NCBI GenBank assembly: GCA_001936135.1
Contig: CP012817.1
Coordinates: 2,046,001-2,110,000 of the forward strand
Length of the DNA stretch: 64,000 nucleotides
Source of the DNA: Saccharomycopsis fibuligera x Saccharomycopsis cf. fibuligera
Lineage: Eukaryota; Ascomycota; Saccharomycetes; Ascoideales; Saccharomycopsidaceae
Direction: 5' to 3'
Below, in pieces: positions 29,713 through 40,315 of this stretch. Within the stretch, counting starts at the first letter, position 1; every line of letters starts with the position of its first letter. Under the pieces are notes generated by a model that saw only the letters and a program-made list of their open reading frames with translations, had not been told where the DNA came from and made no database searches. A program made the position numbers and the translations under genes.

Positions 29713-32675
29713 ATGTCGACAGTAGGGTCTAAAACGCTATACTTCACCTCATACTTTTGTCAAAACATGCTCACGTCGGCTGATGTTCTTAAAGCAAGAA
29801 AAGAGGCTGCTAGCGCCGGAGCTGATGATCCTGATATCATGGATATGCATGGTGGTCAGCGAGACTATGGGTTTACAAATGCTGATGAGGATAATATTAC
29901 CACAGCTTTTGGATTAACTGAGAAGAATATGGATAGCTCTACAAAAGACAAGAGCAGCCCAAGGAAATTTTCAGTAATAAGTCGCTTTAGAAACTTCTCA
30001 AAATCAACGACAAGCTCTAAGTATAGTGATGATAACGAAGAGCAAGTTGGTGCCGACTTGTCACCTCTTGACTCTCAGCAAAAACTGTTTTCGCCTTTCT
30101 CCCTAGGAAGTAATTCTGGAAACGCAGACAAAAAAGATAATACCAAAAATTTAGGAAAGAAAAGTAGAAATGTGAAGAAAGCTAAATTTCCAGAAACGAT
30201 ACAAAATTATGACCTTAAAAATTCAGAGCTAGGCGATTCCTCTGATGCTTCATCGTCTAATTCTAGGGAGCCTTCTAAAGTTTCCCAAAGACCAGAATTA
30301 CACCGGGAAGCACCTACAAGACTACCAAAATCTTCGGCAGCAGTTTCTCCTTCTGATTCCATAAAAAAAAGAAGAATAAAAAGCTCTAAATTTGCTTCTG
30401 ATATCGCAAAAAGTTTACCATACAAGATGCGCAATACTAAGTCAACTCCTAATTTACTACAAACTAGCACCAACAAACTATTCTCTACGTCACCCTTCTC
30501 AAAATCAAGTATGAAGCCACCAGATATTAACCTGTATTCGGGATCCCCTCGCACCCCTAGTGCACAGCCGCTCTCAAATTCGGGATATATTGATGATAGA
30601 CTTTTGAAAAATGATACTGTTGGATACAGTGCTCCCGGGACGGGAGGCAATATTTTAGATACGCCTTCTCAATCTACTCCAATAATAAAAAGAAAAAGGA
30701 AGTACGGCAGACCTAATTCTAACCAAGAGCCTGCCAATATTTTGGATGCCATAAGCCCATTGACATCAGCCAATACTAGCAAAAGACCAAGTAGATCGGG
30801 AACAGTACGTTCTGAGAAGACAATTTTGCAAAATGAGCGAGATGAAGTGAAAACTCAAAAGCTTTCCAAGAGTGAGTTGGAAGATATTGAAAAAGAGTTT
30901 AAAATAAATGCGAGCTCAAAGGTAATTCTAGACGACATTTACAACACACGGTATGATCAGCTGAGTGCTTCAAGTAATGATGAGGATGTAGGTCCACTCT
31001 CAGGAGATGCTGCAACTTCAGAAATACCAACTAGTCTTCCCAAAACAGAACTCAATACAAATGCAATTGAAAAACTTCCTTTTTTCAATGAAGCTTTGAG
31101 TACTGGAATTCCAGCAGCAACTGGTGGTTTTCAAAATGACCTTAGAAAAGCATCTAATCATTTGAATTTGCAAGACAAATTTCAAGACGTGTCTGATAGG
31201 GCTATCTTTGATAATAATGCGAGAATTGGATCTGTAATCTATAATCCTAATCCACAATTGCTTAACGAGCTTGAGGTTGATAATCAAGGCTCAGATAAGG
31301 GCTCGAAACATCATTCTACCAGAAGTATCAGAGGTGTAAACAAACTTAGCAAAACGTCCAATATTCTATTAATTTTATTTGCTGCACTTTTTGTGGCAGC
31401 AGTCTCAATATTCATACCACTTATTGTAATATTGTACCGAGGAACTGAATCAGCATTCAATAGATACTTTGACAGTCAACCACCGCATTACAAAGCAAAA
31501 TTGTTGGATAGATTAAATGAGAATTATAATCGGAACATTGGAAATGAGAGCCTTGACTTTTATCAAAAGTTTCCTTCAAATGTTTCTAGGTCAATTTCAC
31601 CGTCAAAGGGACATAATTTATTTGGTCTAAATAATGCTAATTATTACAGCACTTTAAACACTCATGATGGTCTTCCTGAACTTTACCGCAACGACAAAGA
31701 GTTGACAGCATTAATGAAAAATGATGCACTTAACACAGCTTTTTATGGGATTGATTATGCTCCAATGAATGTAATGTATGTACTACAACAGACAAAATAC
31801 TTTCTTTTTTACTCGAGAACTATGCTAACATTTTTTTTAAAACTAGACATCCTTTTTGTGGGACAAGCGAAAGAGAAATAATGCTAGACCTCGCATTGTT
31901 ATCCCAAGTTACAACCAGAATTAGAACATACGGAATGCAGTGCGACCAACAAAATTTAATTTTAGAAAGTCTGAACAAGTTAAATTTAAACATGACTCTT
32001 GCTGTGGGTGTTTGGATTGGTAGTGACAATGCAGTAAATACTCAGCAGCTGATTTTAATGAAAGAAACTCTTAAAAAATACCCCAGAAAATACTTTGACT
32101 CTATATACGTGGGAAACGAAGTTCTTTTCAGGGAAGAAAAATCCTCATCAGAGGTTGCAAAATATATAAAAGATGTGAGAAAGTTTATTCGTGAGGAGCT
32201 CAAATGGGAAGATTTGCCAGTAGGTGTATCTGAAATTGGATCGAAGATTGACACTGCATTAATAGAAGCCTCGGATATGGTCGGCGCTAACATACATCCA
32301 TTTTTTGGTGGCGAACCAGTGAATAATGCTACAGACTGGGTGTTTGACTTCCTGCAGACACAAGTCGAGCCACTGAACTTCAAGGCGAAGAATCCGGCAA
32401 ACATGATTCTCTCGGAAGTTGGCTGGCCATCTGGTGGAGGAAAATATCGGAATTCAGTAGCCGGTACAAAAGAGCTTCAATCATTTCTTGACGAATGGAT
32501 TTGTGCTGCTCAAAAATCCAACTATGCTTGGTTCTGGTTTGAAGCTTTTGATGAGCCTTGGAAAAAGATTTATCATTCAAATGAAGGAACATGGGAAACC
32601 CAGTGGGGGTTGTTTTCGGTTGACAGAAAATTAAAACCAGGAATTACTCTTCCTAAGTGTAAGTTCCATCAATGA
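29713..32675 (+). CDS. Type II membrane GH17 beta-1,3-glucanase-like protein, two exons
   Basis: Spliced protein of 963 residues. Residues 1 to about 545 are Ser/Lys/Asp-rich and cytoplasmic; a single transmembrane anchor at about 548-572 (ILLILFAALFVAAVSIFIPLIVIL cut here) precedes a short stalk and then the extracellular GH17 domain. The domain begins on exon 1 with AFYGIDYAPMNV and continues on exon 2 with HPFCGTSEREIMLDLALL and TTRIRTYG. The proton donor is Glu in YVGNEVLF (about residue 777) and the nucleophile Glu in LSEVGWPSGG (about 877). Layout equals the membrane-bound btgC class of filamentous fungi, acting on wall beta-1,3-glucan. ATG at 29713; a second ATG 18 codons on is possible. 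NCP1 lies upstream on the same strand. Cytoplasmic tail has many Ser-Pro sites, suggesting phosphorylation. Confidence 0.93.
31776..31846 (+). other. GH17 gene intron, 71 nt
   Basis: Donor GTATGT, branch site TGCTAAC at 31823-31829, acceptor CTAG. Joining 31775 to 31847 rebuilds an Ile codon and continues NVIHPFCGTSE. Retention ends translation shortly after the junction, leaving membrane anchor and stalk without the glucanase domain. Confidence 0.92.
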
Positions 32676-32825
32676 AGATGACTTCTTGATTGTTTGTGTT
32701 TTTTACATTGCTTTTCATTTTCTACTTAAGTTTAATGTATTAATGTTTGGGGTTTTTTTTTCTATAATTGTAAAGAGCGGAAAGCGAATTGAATGTTTAG
32801 TACATGCGTGCATCGTCAAGAGGTT

Positions 32826-34583
32826 TTAACTAGATGTCGACAAGGATAAAGACTTAAAAGTTATCCAGGTATAGAATAAAATGAAACAAACAAAACTCAA
32901 TGTGATATTTCCAACGACCCATAAATCTGGTAAGCTGGAAGGTGCTGAGATAAAATAAGGAGTTAAATCCAAAACGATAGCCATCACCGTAGAAGAGAAT
33001 ATAACAATATTGAAAAACCATGAAAATGTAAACAATGACTGAAACAATGACTTAAAATTAGCGATTAATGCTTCAAAAGTTAAGTTCCCCACCAACCAAT
33101 TAAAAAGAACAATCAAAATATAGTACTGTAAATCTAGTTTATCTCTTTTCAATAATGGGCCTAAACTGAACAAGGCAATGTTATTAATCCAAGATAAAAT
33201 TTTGAACAACTCATTATCATTAATATAACAAAAAAGAAGATTAGTAGGTAGTAAAGGAACTAATACATTTTTTTCATGAACTTGAAAAGAAAATAAAAAA
33301 AACCCCCATGAACAAGATGCAAGTACCCATGGAATAAGAGACTTTATTGGATTAAAATATATGATAGCACATGCTGGCAAGATGGAGATTAAAGTGAGTG
33401 AAAGTGCACTGAGCTTCAAAAGATCTAACGGAAAGTTCTTGTACTTGATTAAAATATTAGTAGCGCACCAAAAATTGGCTACTTTGTCTTCGAAGATACC
33501 TCTGTTAAATGGAAAAATTCTGATTATTGATTGTTTAACATTTGTCCACCCTTCTCCGCTTTCTGCGAATATGTATAATGGCGCAAAAATCAATACAAAT
33601 GTCACGATAGTGGTCAATGCAATAAGTGCCAAATTGAGAAAGTCAAACTTATTTTTCCTAGTAAATTTAAAAATGCCAATATATGATAAAATTTCGTTAA
33701 ATGGGTTGAAAGTAATGCCAAGAATGTAAGCAAACACCAATGGTGCATAAAATAAAGCCATTTGTTTAAATGCGATTGAAAAGATGAAAAATATACTGGC
33801 GAGTATCAAGTGATCATTCAATATCAAAGTAATTGCTAGTAAAGTGAATCCAAGCATCACTGAATTATATTGAAAATGGCCATGGTCAATGAGAATTAAA
33901 GCCGGTTGGAATACAATTAAAGCTATTGCCAACACTTGATTTAAAGAGGACTTCTTATTCAATATGTCAACATGTTTATTAAACCATCTTGTGTAAGAAT
34001 ATACCGCTGGGATATATAAAAACGCTTCTGATGCTAGTACCGTGAATCTCATGAAAAACTTTATGTTCTCGTTTTCCAAGCCATCTGTTATATCTAGTTG
34101 AAACCATTCAGGCTTGATGAATTTTCCGATCAAACCTAAGAAAAAGGAATGGTAAGCTGTCAATGGTGGATAGTCAAGGCCCCAATACTGAAGTTTATAC
34201 CAATACCACTTCGCCACAGGGAGATTTACTGTAATATCGAGCCAATGCCTTTGTGCTTCAAAGTCTCCAAACATCGGAGGCGTGTTTTCACCAGAATATG
34301 AACCAAAAGAAACCGCTGTACGGATAATGAGGGCAAATAAAATGACAATATATTTTATTAACCACTGACTTTGCACTGGCTTAAAAGGAGAAAGGAAGCC
34401 ATAGAGAGGAGAATTGACAATGATAGACTCTGAGGTTTTTGGCTTTGTCACAATTGATGTCTCCTTGTAGCGGTCCTTTGAACTATTATCTTGTTGATTA
34501 GTAGCATTTTGAATTTTAAAGTTTTTCTTTTTCTTCAGTTGAGCTCCAGACTCCTTTTTGTTCTTCATTGAACCCTTGTTCAT
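32826..34583 (-). CDS. ALG6: Dolichyl-P-Glc:Man9GlcNAc2-PP-dolichol alpha-1,3-glucosyltransferase
   Basis: Adds the first glucose to the N-glycan precursor in the ER lumen. The 585-residue polytopic protein shows the ALG6 signature near residues 100-150: PPMFGDFEAQRHWLDIT, LPVAKWYWYKLQYWGLDYPPLTAYHS. The paralogue ALG8 has a different text at this place, so ALG6 is preferred. Later markers are DHGHFQYNSVMLGF, FSIAFKQMALFYAP, RIFPFNRGIFEDKVANFWC and FQVHEKNVLVPLLP. About eleven hydrophobic spans follow. The N-terminal 70 residues are Lys/Ser/Asn-rich and cytoplasmic, longer than in S. cerevisiae (544 residues). ATG at 34583. Converges with the GH17 gene, with only 150 bases between stops. Confidence 0.95.
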   Translation of the reverse strand: MNKGSMKNKKESGAQLKKKKNFKIQNATNQQDNSSKDRYKETSIVTKPKTSESIIVNSPLYGFLSPFKPVQSQWLIKYIVILFALIIRTAVSFGSYSGENTPPMFGDFEAQRHWLDITVNLPVAKWYWYKLQYWGLDYPPLTAYHSFFLGLIGKFIKPEWFQLDITDGLENENIKFFMRFTVLASEAFLYIPAVYSYTRWFNKHVDILNKKSSLNQVLAIALIVFQPALILIDHGHFQYNSVMLGFTLLAITLILNDHLILASIFFIFSIAFKQMALFYAPLVFAYILGITFNPFNEILSYIGIFKFTRKNKFDFLNLALIALTTIVTFVLIFAPLYIFAESGEGWTNVKQSIIRIFPFNRGIFEDKVANFWCATNILIKYKNFPLDLLKLSALSLTLISILPACAIIYFNPIKSLIPWVLASCSWGFFLFSFQVHEKNVLVPLLPTNLLFCYINDNELFKILSWINNIALFSLGPLLKRDKLDLQYYILIVLFNWLVGNLTFEALIANFKSLFQSLFTFSWFFNIVIFSSTVMAIVLDLTPYFISAPSSLPDLWVVGNITLSFVCFILFYTWITFKSLSLSTSS

Positions 34584-34849
34584 CTTAACTTCCTCTTTGA
34601 TGTAGACAAGTGAAAGGTTTGGTAATCACGGAGAATATGATAGTGATGTATCAACTTGCAATTTGGTTTTCACAAGTTTATTTTTCAGCGCGCATTTATA
34701 TTCAGACGGAAAACTCGTGATAGAGGAAGGATTCATAGATCCAAACTATTGGAAGGTACATACAAACCGCCATGCAAAATGTAAACATCAAAAACTCATT
34801 TATCAATACAAACATGTTAAAATTTAGAATATTCTATATAAATTCTTAT

Positions 34850-36753
34850 TTAACGCTTCTTTTTGCTCTTGGTCCTATCAGTCGATTCAATGTACAGAGA
34901 GCTGACGCCATGATCAGTAAAAAACTTGGTGACAGTGCTGATATGAGGACCTTGAACAGTTACTTCTTGCAACTTTGGATTTTCTTTACATGATCCGATG
35001 GTTGTAGACCCAGAACATTTCAATTTCAAATACTGAGCCAATTCGTTTGGTGTAACAATGTTGTAATTTTCAAAGTTAGAAGTCCTGGTGATAATCTTAC
35101 GGCCCAATTTGTACTCTGAAACAATTTTGATTTTTGGTACTGAACCTTTGACCGGTGGATCTTTTGAAAGATCAAGTTCATCTGGTGATTCATCAGAACT
35201 CAAAATTTTGTAACACTCGGTAAAAAACTTCAAAAAATGTTGCACAATTCTATCCCTTGGGAAAACTCTCCCTTGATCTCTATTGGTAATCAACAAGTTT
35301 GTAAGAAAGTCATCAAGAACCACAGTCCTCTTATTCCTAGGATTCACTAAATCTTTTTTAGAAATATACTTGTTCATCAATTCTGCAACTTCTTTACCAC
35401 TATAATAGTAATTGTAATCTTCTTCAATTGTTGTGAAAAGTTCCCTAATTTTTGAATTGGGTTTATAAAAAGTTAAAATGTTTAACTTTTTAGCAGTTTT
35501 ATTGCTTACACTACCAGCGCTACTGCTTTGAGAAGTACTTGAACCATTGTTGCCAGCAGCCTTCTTAATTTTATGAGGTACAAAATTTTTGACCTCATCA
35601 TTATTATCTTTATTAGCAACTTCTAAGACTGTCAAGTTTTCATCTTTGCCTTTGAGTTTCAAATATTTCGCCTTTTCCATTTCTTTGAAAAACTTCGTAC
35701 TTTTTTTCCAAGAAGTCTTTTTCATGACTAAAAGATGCTCTAATGATTCGGTAACCGATGGAAGATTCTTCAAAACATAGTCGGACATAAACTGGGAGGC
35801 ACTAACTGGAGTCTCCACTTGACCTTGATGCAACGTCATCAAGAAAGCTCTTTTGAAAAGATAATCAATGTCACCGGTTTGCAATGTTTGGACTTCTTCT
35901 GGTTGATTGTCTTCTTCCACGTCAGGAGTAACTAATTGTTGAGCCCCAGTTTGCTCCGCTTCATCATGGTGATGTGTATTATCAATAGCAATCCTGTCTG
36001 CTTCATCTGTGAGAGCAGTCACTTCTTCATTTAATGCTTTTTTCTCTTCAGTTGCTTCCTGGTCATTCTGAGCTTTCTCATCTTTGGCAACTTGCGCTTG
36101 TAGTAAAACACTAATAGCATCGTTGTTTGGTACTGCTAGCGGCTTTTTACAAATTTTTTTTAATTCGTCACCATAGTGATGTAATATACGAACTGCCACC
36201 CCGGTGCGATTATTAGTGGAGGTGAATTTGGTAAGATCTAACTCACAGATACCAATTGCCCTAACTACCAATGGTGCCTCATAGTCAACTACGCCAACCA
36301 AGACACCCTTTACGCATCGCTCATCAAATGGTGGTATAGTCCCTGGTAACATCAAATCAGCCCCATTTTCGAGCTTTGAAATCACAAATGAGTTAGTAAG
36401 GACCACTGGCAACAAATTTGGGATTCTCCATAGAGTGAAAACAGTTGGCATGATGTCAGAGTCCCTCGCCTTAAAATATAAAGGAATATGTTCCTCATCG
36501 GCATATATATTTCCCGAGTGCTTAAGAGGACTTTTATAGGTTGCTTTTTTGATGGATGGTGGCAATAGAGATGATGTTAACTCTGCTGGAACATCATATG
36601 TCTTCGCAATGTCGCCAATCAATTTTCTTCTCTCCGAAGATTTGATATTAGCCAATGGTTTAAGCTATTCATTGTTAGTACTTTACTGGCAGCAAAAAAA
36701 GGCAATTTCTTTTTCTTGAAAACTTCACATACACCAGGGTCTTTAGCAAACAT
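34850..36753 (-). CDS. TMA64: eIF2D-like (ligatin) translation factor, two exons
   Basis: Ribosome-associated factor for 40S recycling and tRNA delivery. Exon 1 is seven codons (36753-36733, MFAKDPG); exon 2 starts at 36664 with LKPLANIKSSERRKL. The MFAK start followed by IK-SERRKL matches the eIF2D/Tma64 N-terminus, which would be lost if translation began inside exon 2 (no ATG there until much later). Spliced length is 611 residues (S. cerevisiae Tma64 565). Domains: N-terminal PUA-like part (VFTLWRIPNLLPVVLTN, GADLMLPGT) to about residue 185, an acidic Glu/Ala linker, a winged-helix part, a SWIB/MDM2-like part near 400-480, and a C-terminal SUI1/eIF1 domain (IVTPNELAQYLKLKC, GPHISTVTKFFTDHG). 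Divergent from APC4 over a 339-base promoter. Confidence 0.95.
36665..36732 (-). other. TMA64 intron, 68 nt
   Basis: Donor GTATGT after the seventh codon, branch site TACTAAC about 13 bases before the acceptor, acceptor ATAG. Phase 0. It places the only suitable ATG on a 21-base exon. Confidence 0.92.
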
Positions 36754-37092
36754 TTTTTTGTAATTTCAATAAATTTGGAGATGCTATCTATAAGCGTTTT
36801 GCCGCTCCAGAAAGAGCCCTTGATATCAAGCTTTGTACTGATGAACCCACTACTTTTTTCTCTGTTTTCTGCGTTGTAGGGAAGGATGTTGTCCCAGTTA
36901 CGCAGGGTTAGGTTCTGCTCTCGACAGCCCAGATGATGTTCTACACTAATCAAAGTGCCAGTCATGAGGTATCGCACGTGATCATAATATTCACAAACGC
37001 TTTTCTTTATATCACTATCTTGTACGTTGTTTACTTAAACCGATGAGTTCATTGACGAAGGAGACGGTGAAGTAGATGCTACTATCAAAGAC
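36754..37092. promoter_or_regulatory. Divergent TMA64/APC4 promoter with E-box
   Basis: 339 bases between the two starts. It holds a CACGTG E-box at 36975-36980 (GCACGTGATC), a possible Cbf1-type site near its middle. Nothing else distinctive. Confidence 0.45.
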
Positions 37093-39267
37093 ATGGGGTT
37101 CAAACTTCTTCATACCAAGCTATTACCCTCACCAGTGCAACCAGATGTGCTCTCATGGTGTCCTACAATGGACCTTATTGCGTTTGTATCCAAGGAAAAT
37201 CATATCTGGATCTATAGACCAAACGGTCAAAGAGTGTGGTCATTCCCATTGAAAAGAGATGATTCTTTAGTGAAACTATGTTGGAGTCCTGACGGCAAAT
37301 CCATTGCTGTAGCTACTCAGAAAGAAGGATATCGAATGTATGATGTGTACTTGGGGAAAATTATCACTGACGCCAAAAAGCTCAACATGCAAACCAGGAA
37401 CCAGTTTCCAGAATCACCACTTCAGACCATTAATTGGGCGCTTAGGTCAAATAGCGCTACTGATCATCTCAACCAATACGAGAATGCTTTCAATATTGAT
37501 TGTATCAAGTTATTGCCTAAGCTATCACCACTTTCCAATGCATCTTCTGATCATATTCTTACATCAAAGTTGGCAATAGATAGTTTAATCCAGTCTTCCA
37601 GTACAATAAGCGATTTCTTGATACTAGGATATGAAAATGGAATTCTCAACATGACACTTAATGGACTATTCAATATTAGCCCTGTTCAATATGTCAATCA
37701 AGACAACATGTCTGTACAATTTCTTCAGATTGAATCAACGCCAGATTTGAGCAAGCATTATATTTTATCCAAAACCAATAACAAAGCCGCACAAAGTTAC
37801 AAATATTCTGTTTTGCCAGTAACCATAGATGTGTTCAAAGAGAATGGCGCTTATGTCACAGAATTGATAACCTCTGCGACAAGAATACAGTTACTCATCA
37901 TTTATTTACAAGAAGTTGTGTCTAATTTGAGCGGAGACTGTAAAAATTTCTTAGAATTCAATCACAAATTGGTAACAATATTGGAGGAGGAAGCTTCAAA
38001 AAATGACAAAAACTACCCACTTGGACAGCCTGATTCTCATTATTATTATGCGACATCAGAGCTTTATGAATTGCTTTTGACTGGAATGATGTCTGATAAT
38101 TTGAAATCTTGGCTTGAGAATTCATTGGGAGAGAAAAATTTAAAAAAATGGCTGAAACTAGGTAATAATTGTATCGATCAGGTTAAATTCAAAATATTTA
38201 GCTTGTTGATTCCTGCTGCGGAAAGGTTGATAATTTTAGTAAGCAAGCTAAAACATTTGAGCGGCTGGAATGAGGATCAACTTAGTGGAGATCTATCGGA
38301 AGAAGAAAAAATATCCAAATTATTAGGGTTAAACAGTACAGAGCTCGATGAAAGTATTGAGATTACAAAATATCTATTGAGAAATGTTTACAAGTTTGTT
38401 ATTGGCTTGAATCACGAACAAAAGTTATTCAATTGCTTTATAAATTGGCTCACCACAATTTTAGATGACTTGAAAGATGAGGACAAAAAAAATGACTTTT
38501 ATAGTGAAAATTACTACTTTAGCGTTACAGAAATTTCGGAATATATCACGAAACGCTTGCACACGCTTGAAGTGTTTGAATATCTTAGTCCGACTAATAG
38601 TTCTTCATTAACCGATTCCAGGGCGCAAAGTAATTTGAGCGAATCGTTCAACACTTTGAGTGACAAGTGCCTGCAAACATTTGATAAAGTCAAAAGCTGT
38701 TTAAGCAAACAGATCAACTTTGAAAACTTAGTGGTCTTCGGAGAGGAGCAACTAAACATCAATGAAAAGCCATATGAAAAGGCTCAGTGCAAATTTATGA
38801 ATGATGGGTTAGTTGTATTTTCTATGACTAAGGACAATACAGTGGAGTTTTATAAAATTGAAGTTTCTTCAGATGACAAGGCACAAAATGCTTCCAAGCT
38901 GTTGAACTTTTCCAGCATGCTCAATGGAAAATACTCCCTTAAGCTGATACAAGTTTTGAGCGAAGATGAACTACTACTTCTAGCGGTTGAAAATACCACT
39001 TTAGGGCTGAATGACAACATGAAACCCAAATTTGTAATATTCACCATAAAATACTCTGAGGTGTTTAGCACAATTATACCGACAGAAATATGTCCAACTT
39101 CTGAAATAGTCACCAGTTATTACACCTTTAATGATAGCGGAAATAAAAACAGTCATGATATAAGCATAAACCCAAGATTCATAGCGGTGTGCAATAAAGA
39201 TAAAACCAAGCGTGCTGCAATATTGGATGCCAATATGCAAAAATACATGGTAGTTGAATTTGACTGA
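37093..39267 (+). CDS. APC4: Anaphase-promoting complex subunit 4
   Basis: Scaffold subunit of the APC/C ubiquitin ligase that drives mitotic exit. The 724-residue protein (S. cerevisiae Apc4 652) has the APC4 N-terminal WD40-like start LLPSPVQPDVLSWCPTMDLIAF, with VSKENHIWIYRPNGQRVWSF and CWSPDGKSIAVATQKEGYRMYDV at residues 18-100. The middle, about residues 250-510, is the helical APC4 long domain (for example ELYELLLTGMMSDNLKSWLENSLG, KYLLRNVYKFVIGLNHEQKLF). The last 150 residues return to beta-propeller text (FMNDGLVVFSMTKDNTVEFY). ATG at 37093. Divergent from TMA64; overlaps nothing; its stop lies 29 bases from the stop of the next minus-strand gene. Confidence 0.93.
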   Translation: MGFKLLHTKLLPSPVQPDVLSWCPTMDLIAFVSKENHIWIYRPNGQRVWSFPLKRDDSLVKLCWSPDGKSIAVATQKEGYRMYDVYLGKIITDAKKLNMQTRNQFPESPLQTINWALRSNSATDHLNQYENAFNIDCIKLLPKLSPLSNASSDHILTSKLAIDSLIQSSSTISDFLILGYENGILNMTLNGLFNISPVQYVNQDNMSVQFLQIESTPDLSKHYILSKTNNKAAQSYKYSVLPVTIDVFKENGAYVTELITSATRIQLLIIYLQEVVSNLSGDCKNFLEFNHKLVTILEEEASKNDKNYPLGQPDSHYYYATSELYELLLTGMMSDNLKSWLENSLGEKNLKKWLKLGNNCIDQVKFKIFSLLIPAAERLIILVSKLKHLSGWNEDQLSGDLSEEEKISKLLGLNSTELDESIEITKYLLRNVYKFVIGLNHEQKLFNCFINWLTTILDDLKDEDKKNDFYSENYYFSVTEISEYITKRLHTLEVFEYLSPTNSSSLTDSRAQSNLSESFNTLSDKCLQTFDKVKSCLSKQINFENLVVFGEEQLNINEKPYEKAQCKFMNDGLVVFSMTKDNTVEFYKIEVSSDDKAQNASKLLNFSSMLNGKYSLKLIQVLSEDELLLLAVENTTLGLNDNMKPKFVIFTIKYSEVFSTIIPTEICPTSEIVTSYYTFNDSGNKNSHDISINPRFIAVCNKDKTKRAAILDANMQKYMVVEFD

Positions 39268-39295
39268 ATGATAATGCACTGTCAACTACTTAAAT

Positions 39296-40315
39296 TCATA
39301 CTAGCAAATTTTCAAAAAGATAGCTATCACCTGTCTTCATGTAAGGGAATGTTTCTAAGTAGACAAAGTCGTTATCTTTGATTATTGAATACTGTTTTGA
39401 AAGTAATTGAGTATACTGCTCCTTGAGGAAGTGTGTATCAAAGCATGGATGTACCTGATATGATTGTGCATCCAGAAACCGAAGCATATCTTTTTTTAGC
39501 ACTTTGTTTCGTTGTTTGATTTTGTTAAAATTTTCTATCAAACTTTCTTGTTCACTTATATGTTTATTTATAATATTATCAGAAATGTGCTGAAAAAACT
39601 TGTAGTTGAACGGCCTCAAAATGTTTACTACATCTTTAACATATTTTATCTTTTTTAGCACAAGGTTCCGTTTCCTACGAAACGGTAACTGTGTGCCAGT
39701 ATAACTTAGCGGAATGAATGCTTCAAAATGTGAGAGACCTCTTTTATGAATTTTTCCTGCTGATTTTTGAAGAAAATTGTACAACTTTTTAACGTTATTT
39801 AATATCAACTGTAGCTCTTCTTCGGTCTTGGGAACAGGGCTAGTTCTTTTCAACGATTCTTTTACATCAGGTACTATTTGTGATTCAAAAGCCTCATTTT
39901 TCAATTCAAGAGTCTCACCATATTTACACAATCTGGTAGTAGGCCATATATTGATGAAATCATAGTTATTGCATTTTCTAAAGTACTCAAACCATGCAGG
40001 CCACTGTACTTTGTAAATCCCATGATTGACTATAGAGCTCTTGAATGCTAATTGTAAAATTTCACCCAATGGTTTTTGCTCTCTGTGAATGAAAGCTTTT
40101 TGAAGTTTGACTAAATATTCTTGGGCCAAATCATATCGATATTGGATTTGCAGTTGTGGGTCAGCATATTCTTGAGGAATTGTCACAGGTTTCTTAAAAT
40201 AGTGTCGCAGAATTCTGAGCAAATTTTGCTTCGCCAAAGAATCAAGTGGCGCATACAATATTCTGCGATGAATCGATCGGTAAATTTTGATGATATTTAA
40301 TTTTTCCACTGCCAT
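39296..40315 (-). CDS. Unrecognised basic protein, possibly mitochondrial (RRG1-like?)
   Basis: A 339-residue Lys/Arg/Tyr/Phe-rich protein. The first ATG in frame is at 40315 (MAVEKLN); two codons further upstream lack ATG. The N-terminus IIKIYRSIHRRILYAPL resembles LYR-type mitochondrial helices, and the rest is predicted-helical with WPAWFEYFRKC, FEAFIPLSY, LPFRRKRNLVLKKI and a C-terminal MLRFLDAQSYQ. The order (LYR-like start, charged middle, FNK-rich coiled segment near the end) is loosely like S. cerevisiae Rrg1, needed for respiratory growth, but I cannot align it with confidence. Two MCB boxes lie upstream. A mitochondrial role is inference only. Confidence 0.82.
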   Translation of the reverse strand: MAVEKLNIIKIYRSIHRRILYAPLDSLAKQNLLRILRHYFKKPVTIPQEYADPQLQIQYRYDLAQEYLVKLQKAFIHREQKPLGEILQLAFKSSIVNHGIYKVQWPAWFEYFRKCNNYDFINIWPTTRLCKYGETLELKNEAFESQIVPDVKESLKRTSPVPKTEEELQLILNNVKKLYNFLQKSAGKIHKRGLSHFEAFIPLSYTGTQLPFRRKRNLVLKKIKYVKDVVNILRPFNYKFFQHISDNIINKHISEQESLIENFNKIKQRNKVLKKDMLRFLDAQSYQVHPCFDTHFLKEQYTQLLSKQYSIIKDNDFVYLETFPYMKTGDSYLFENLLV

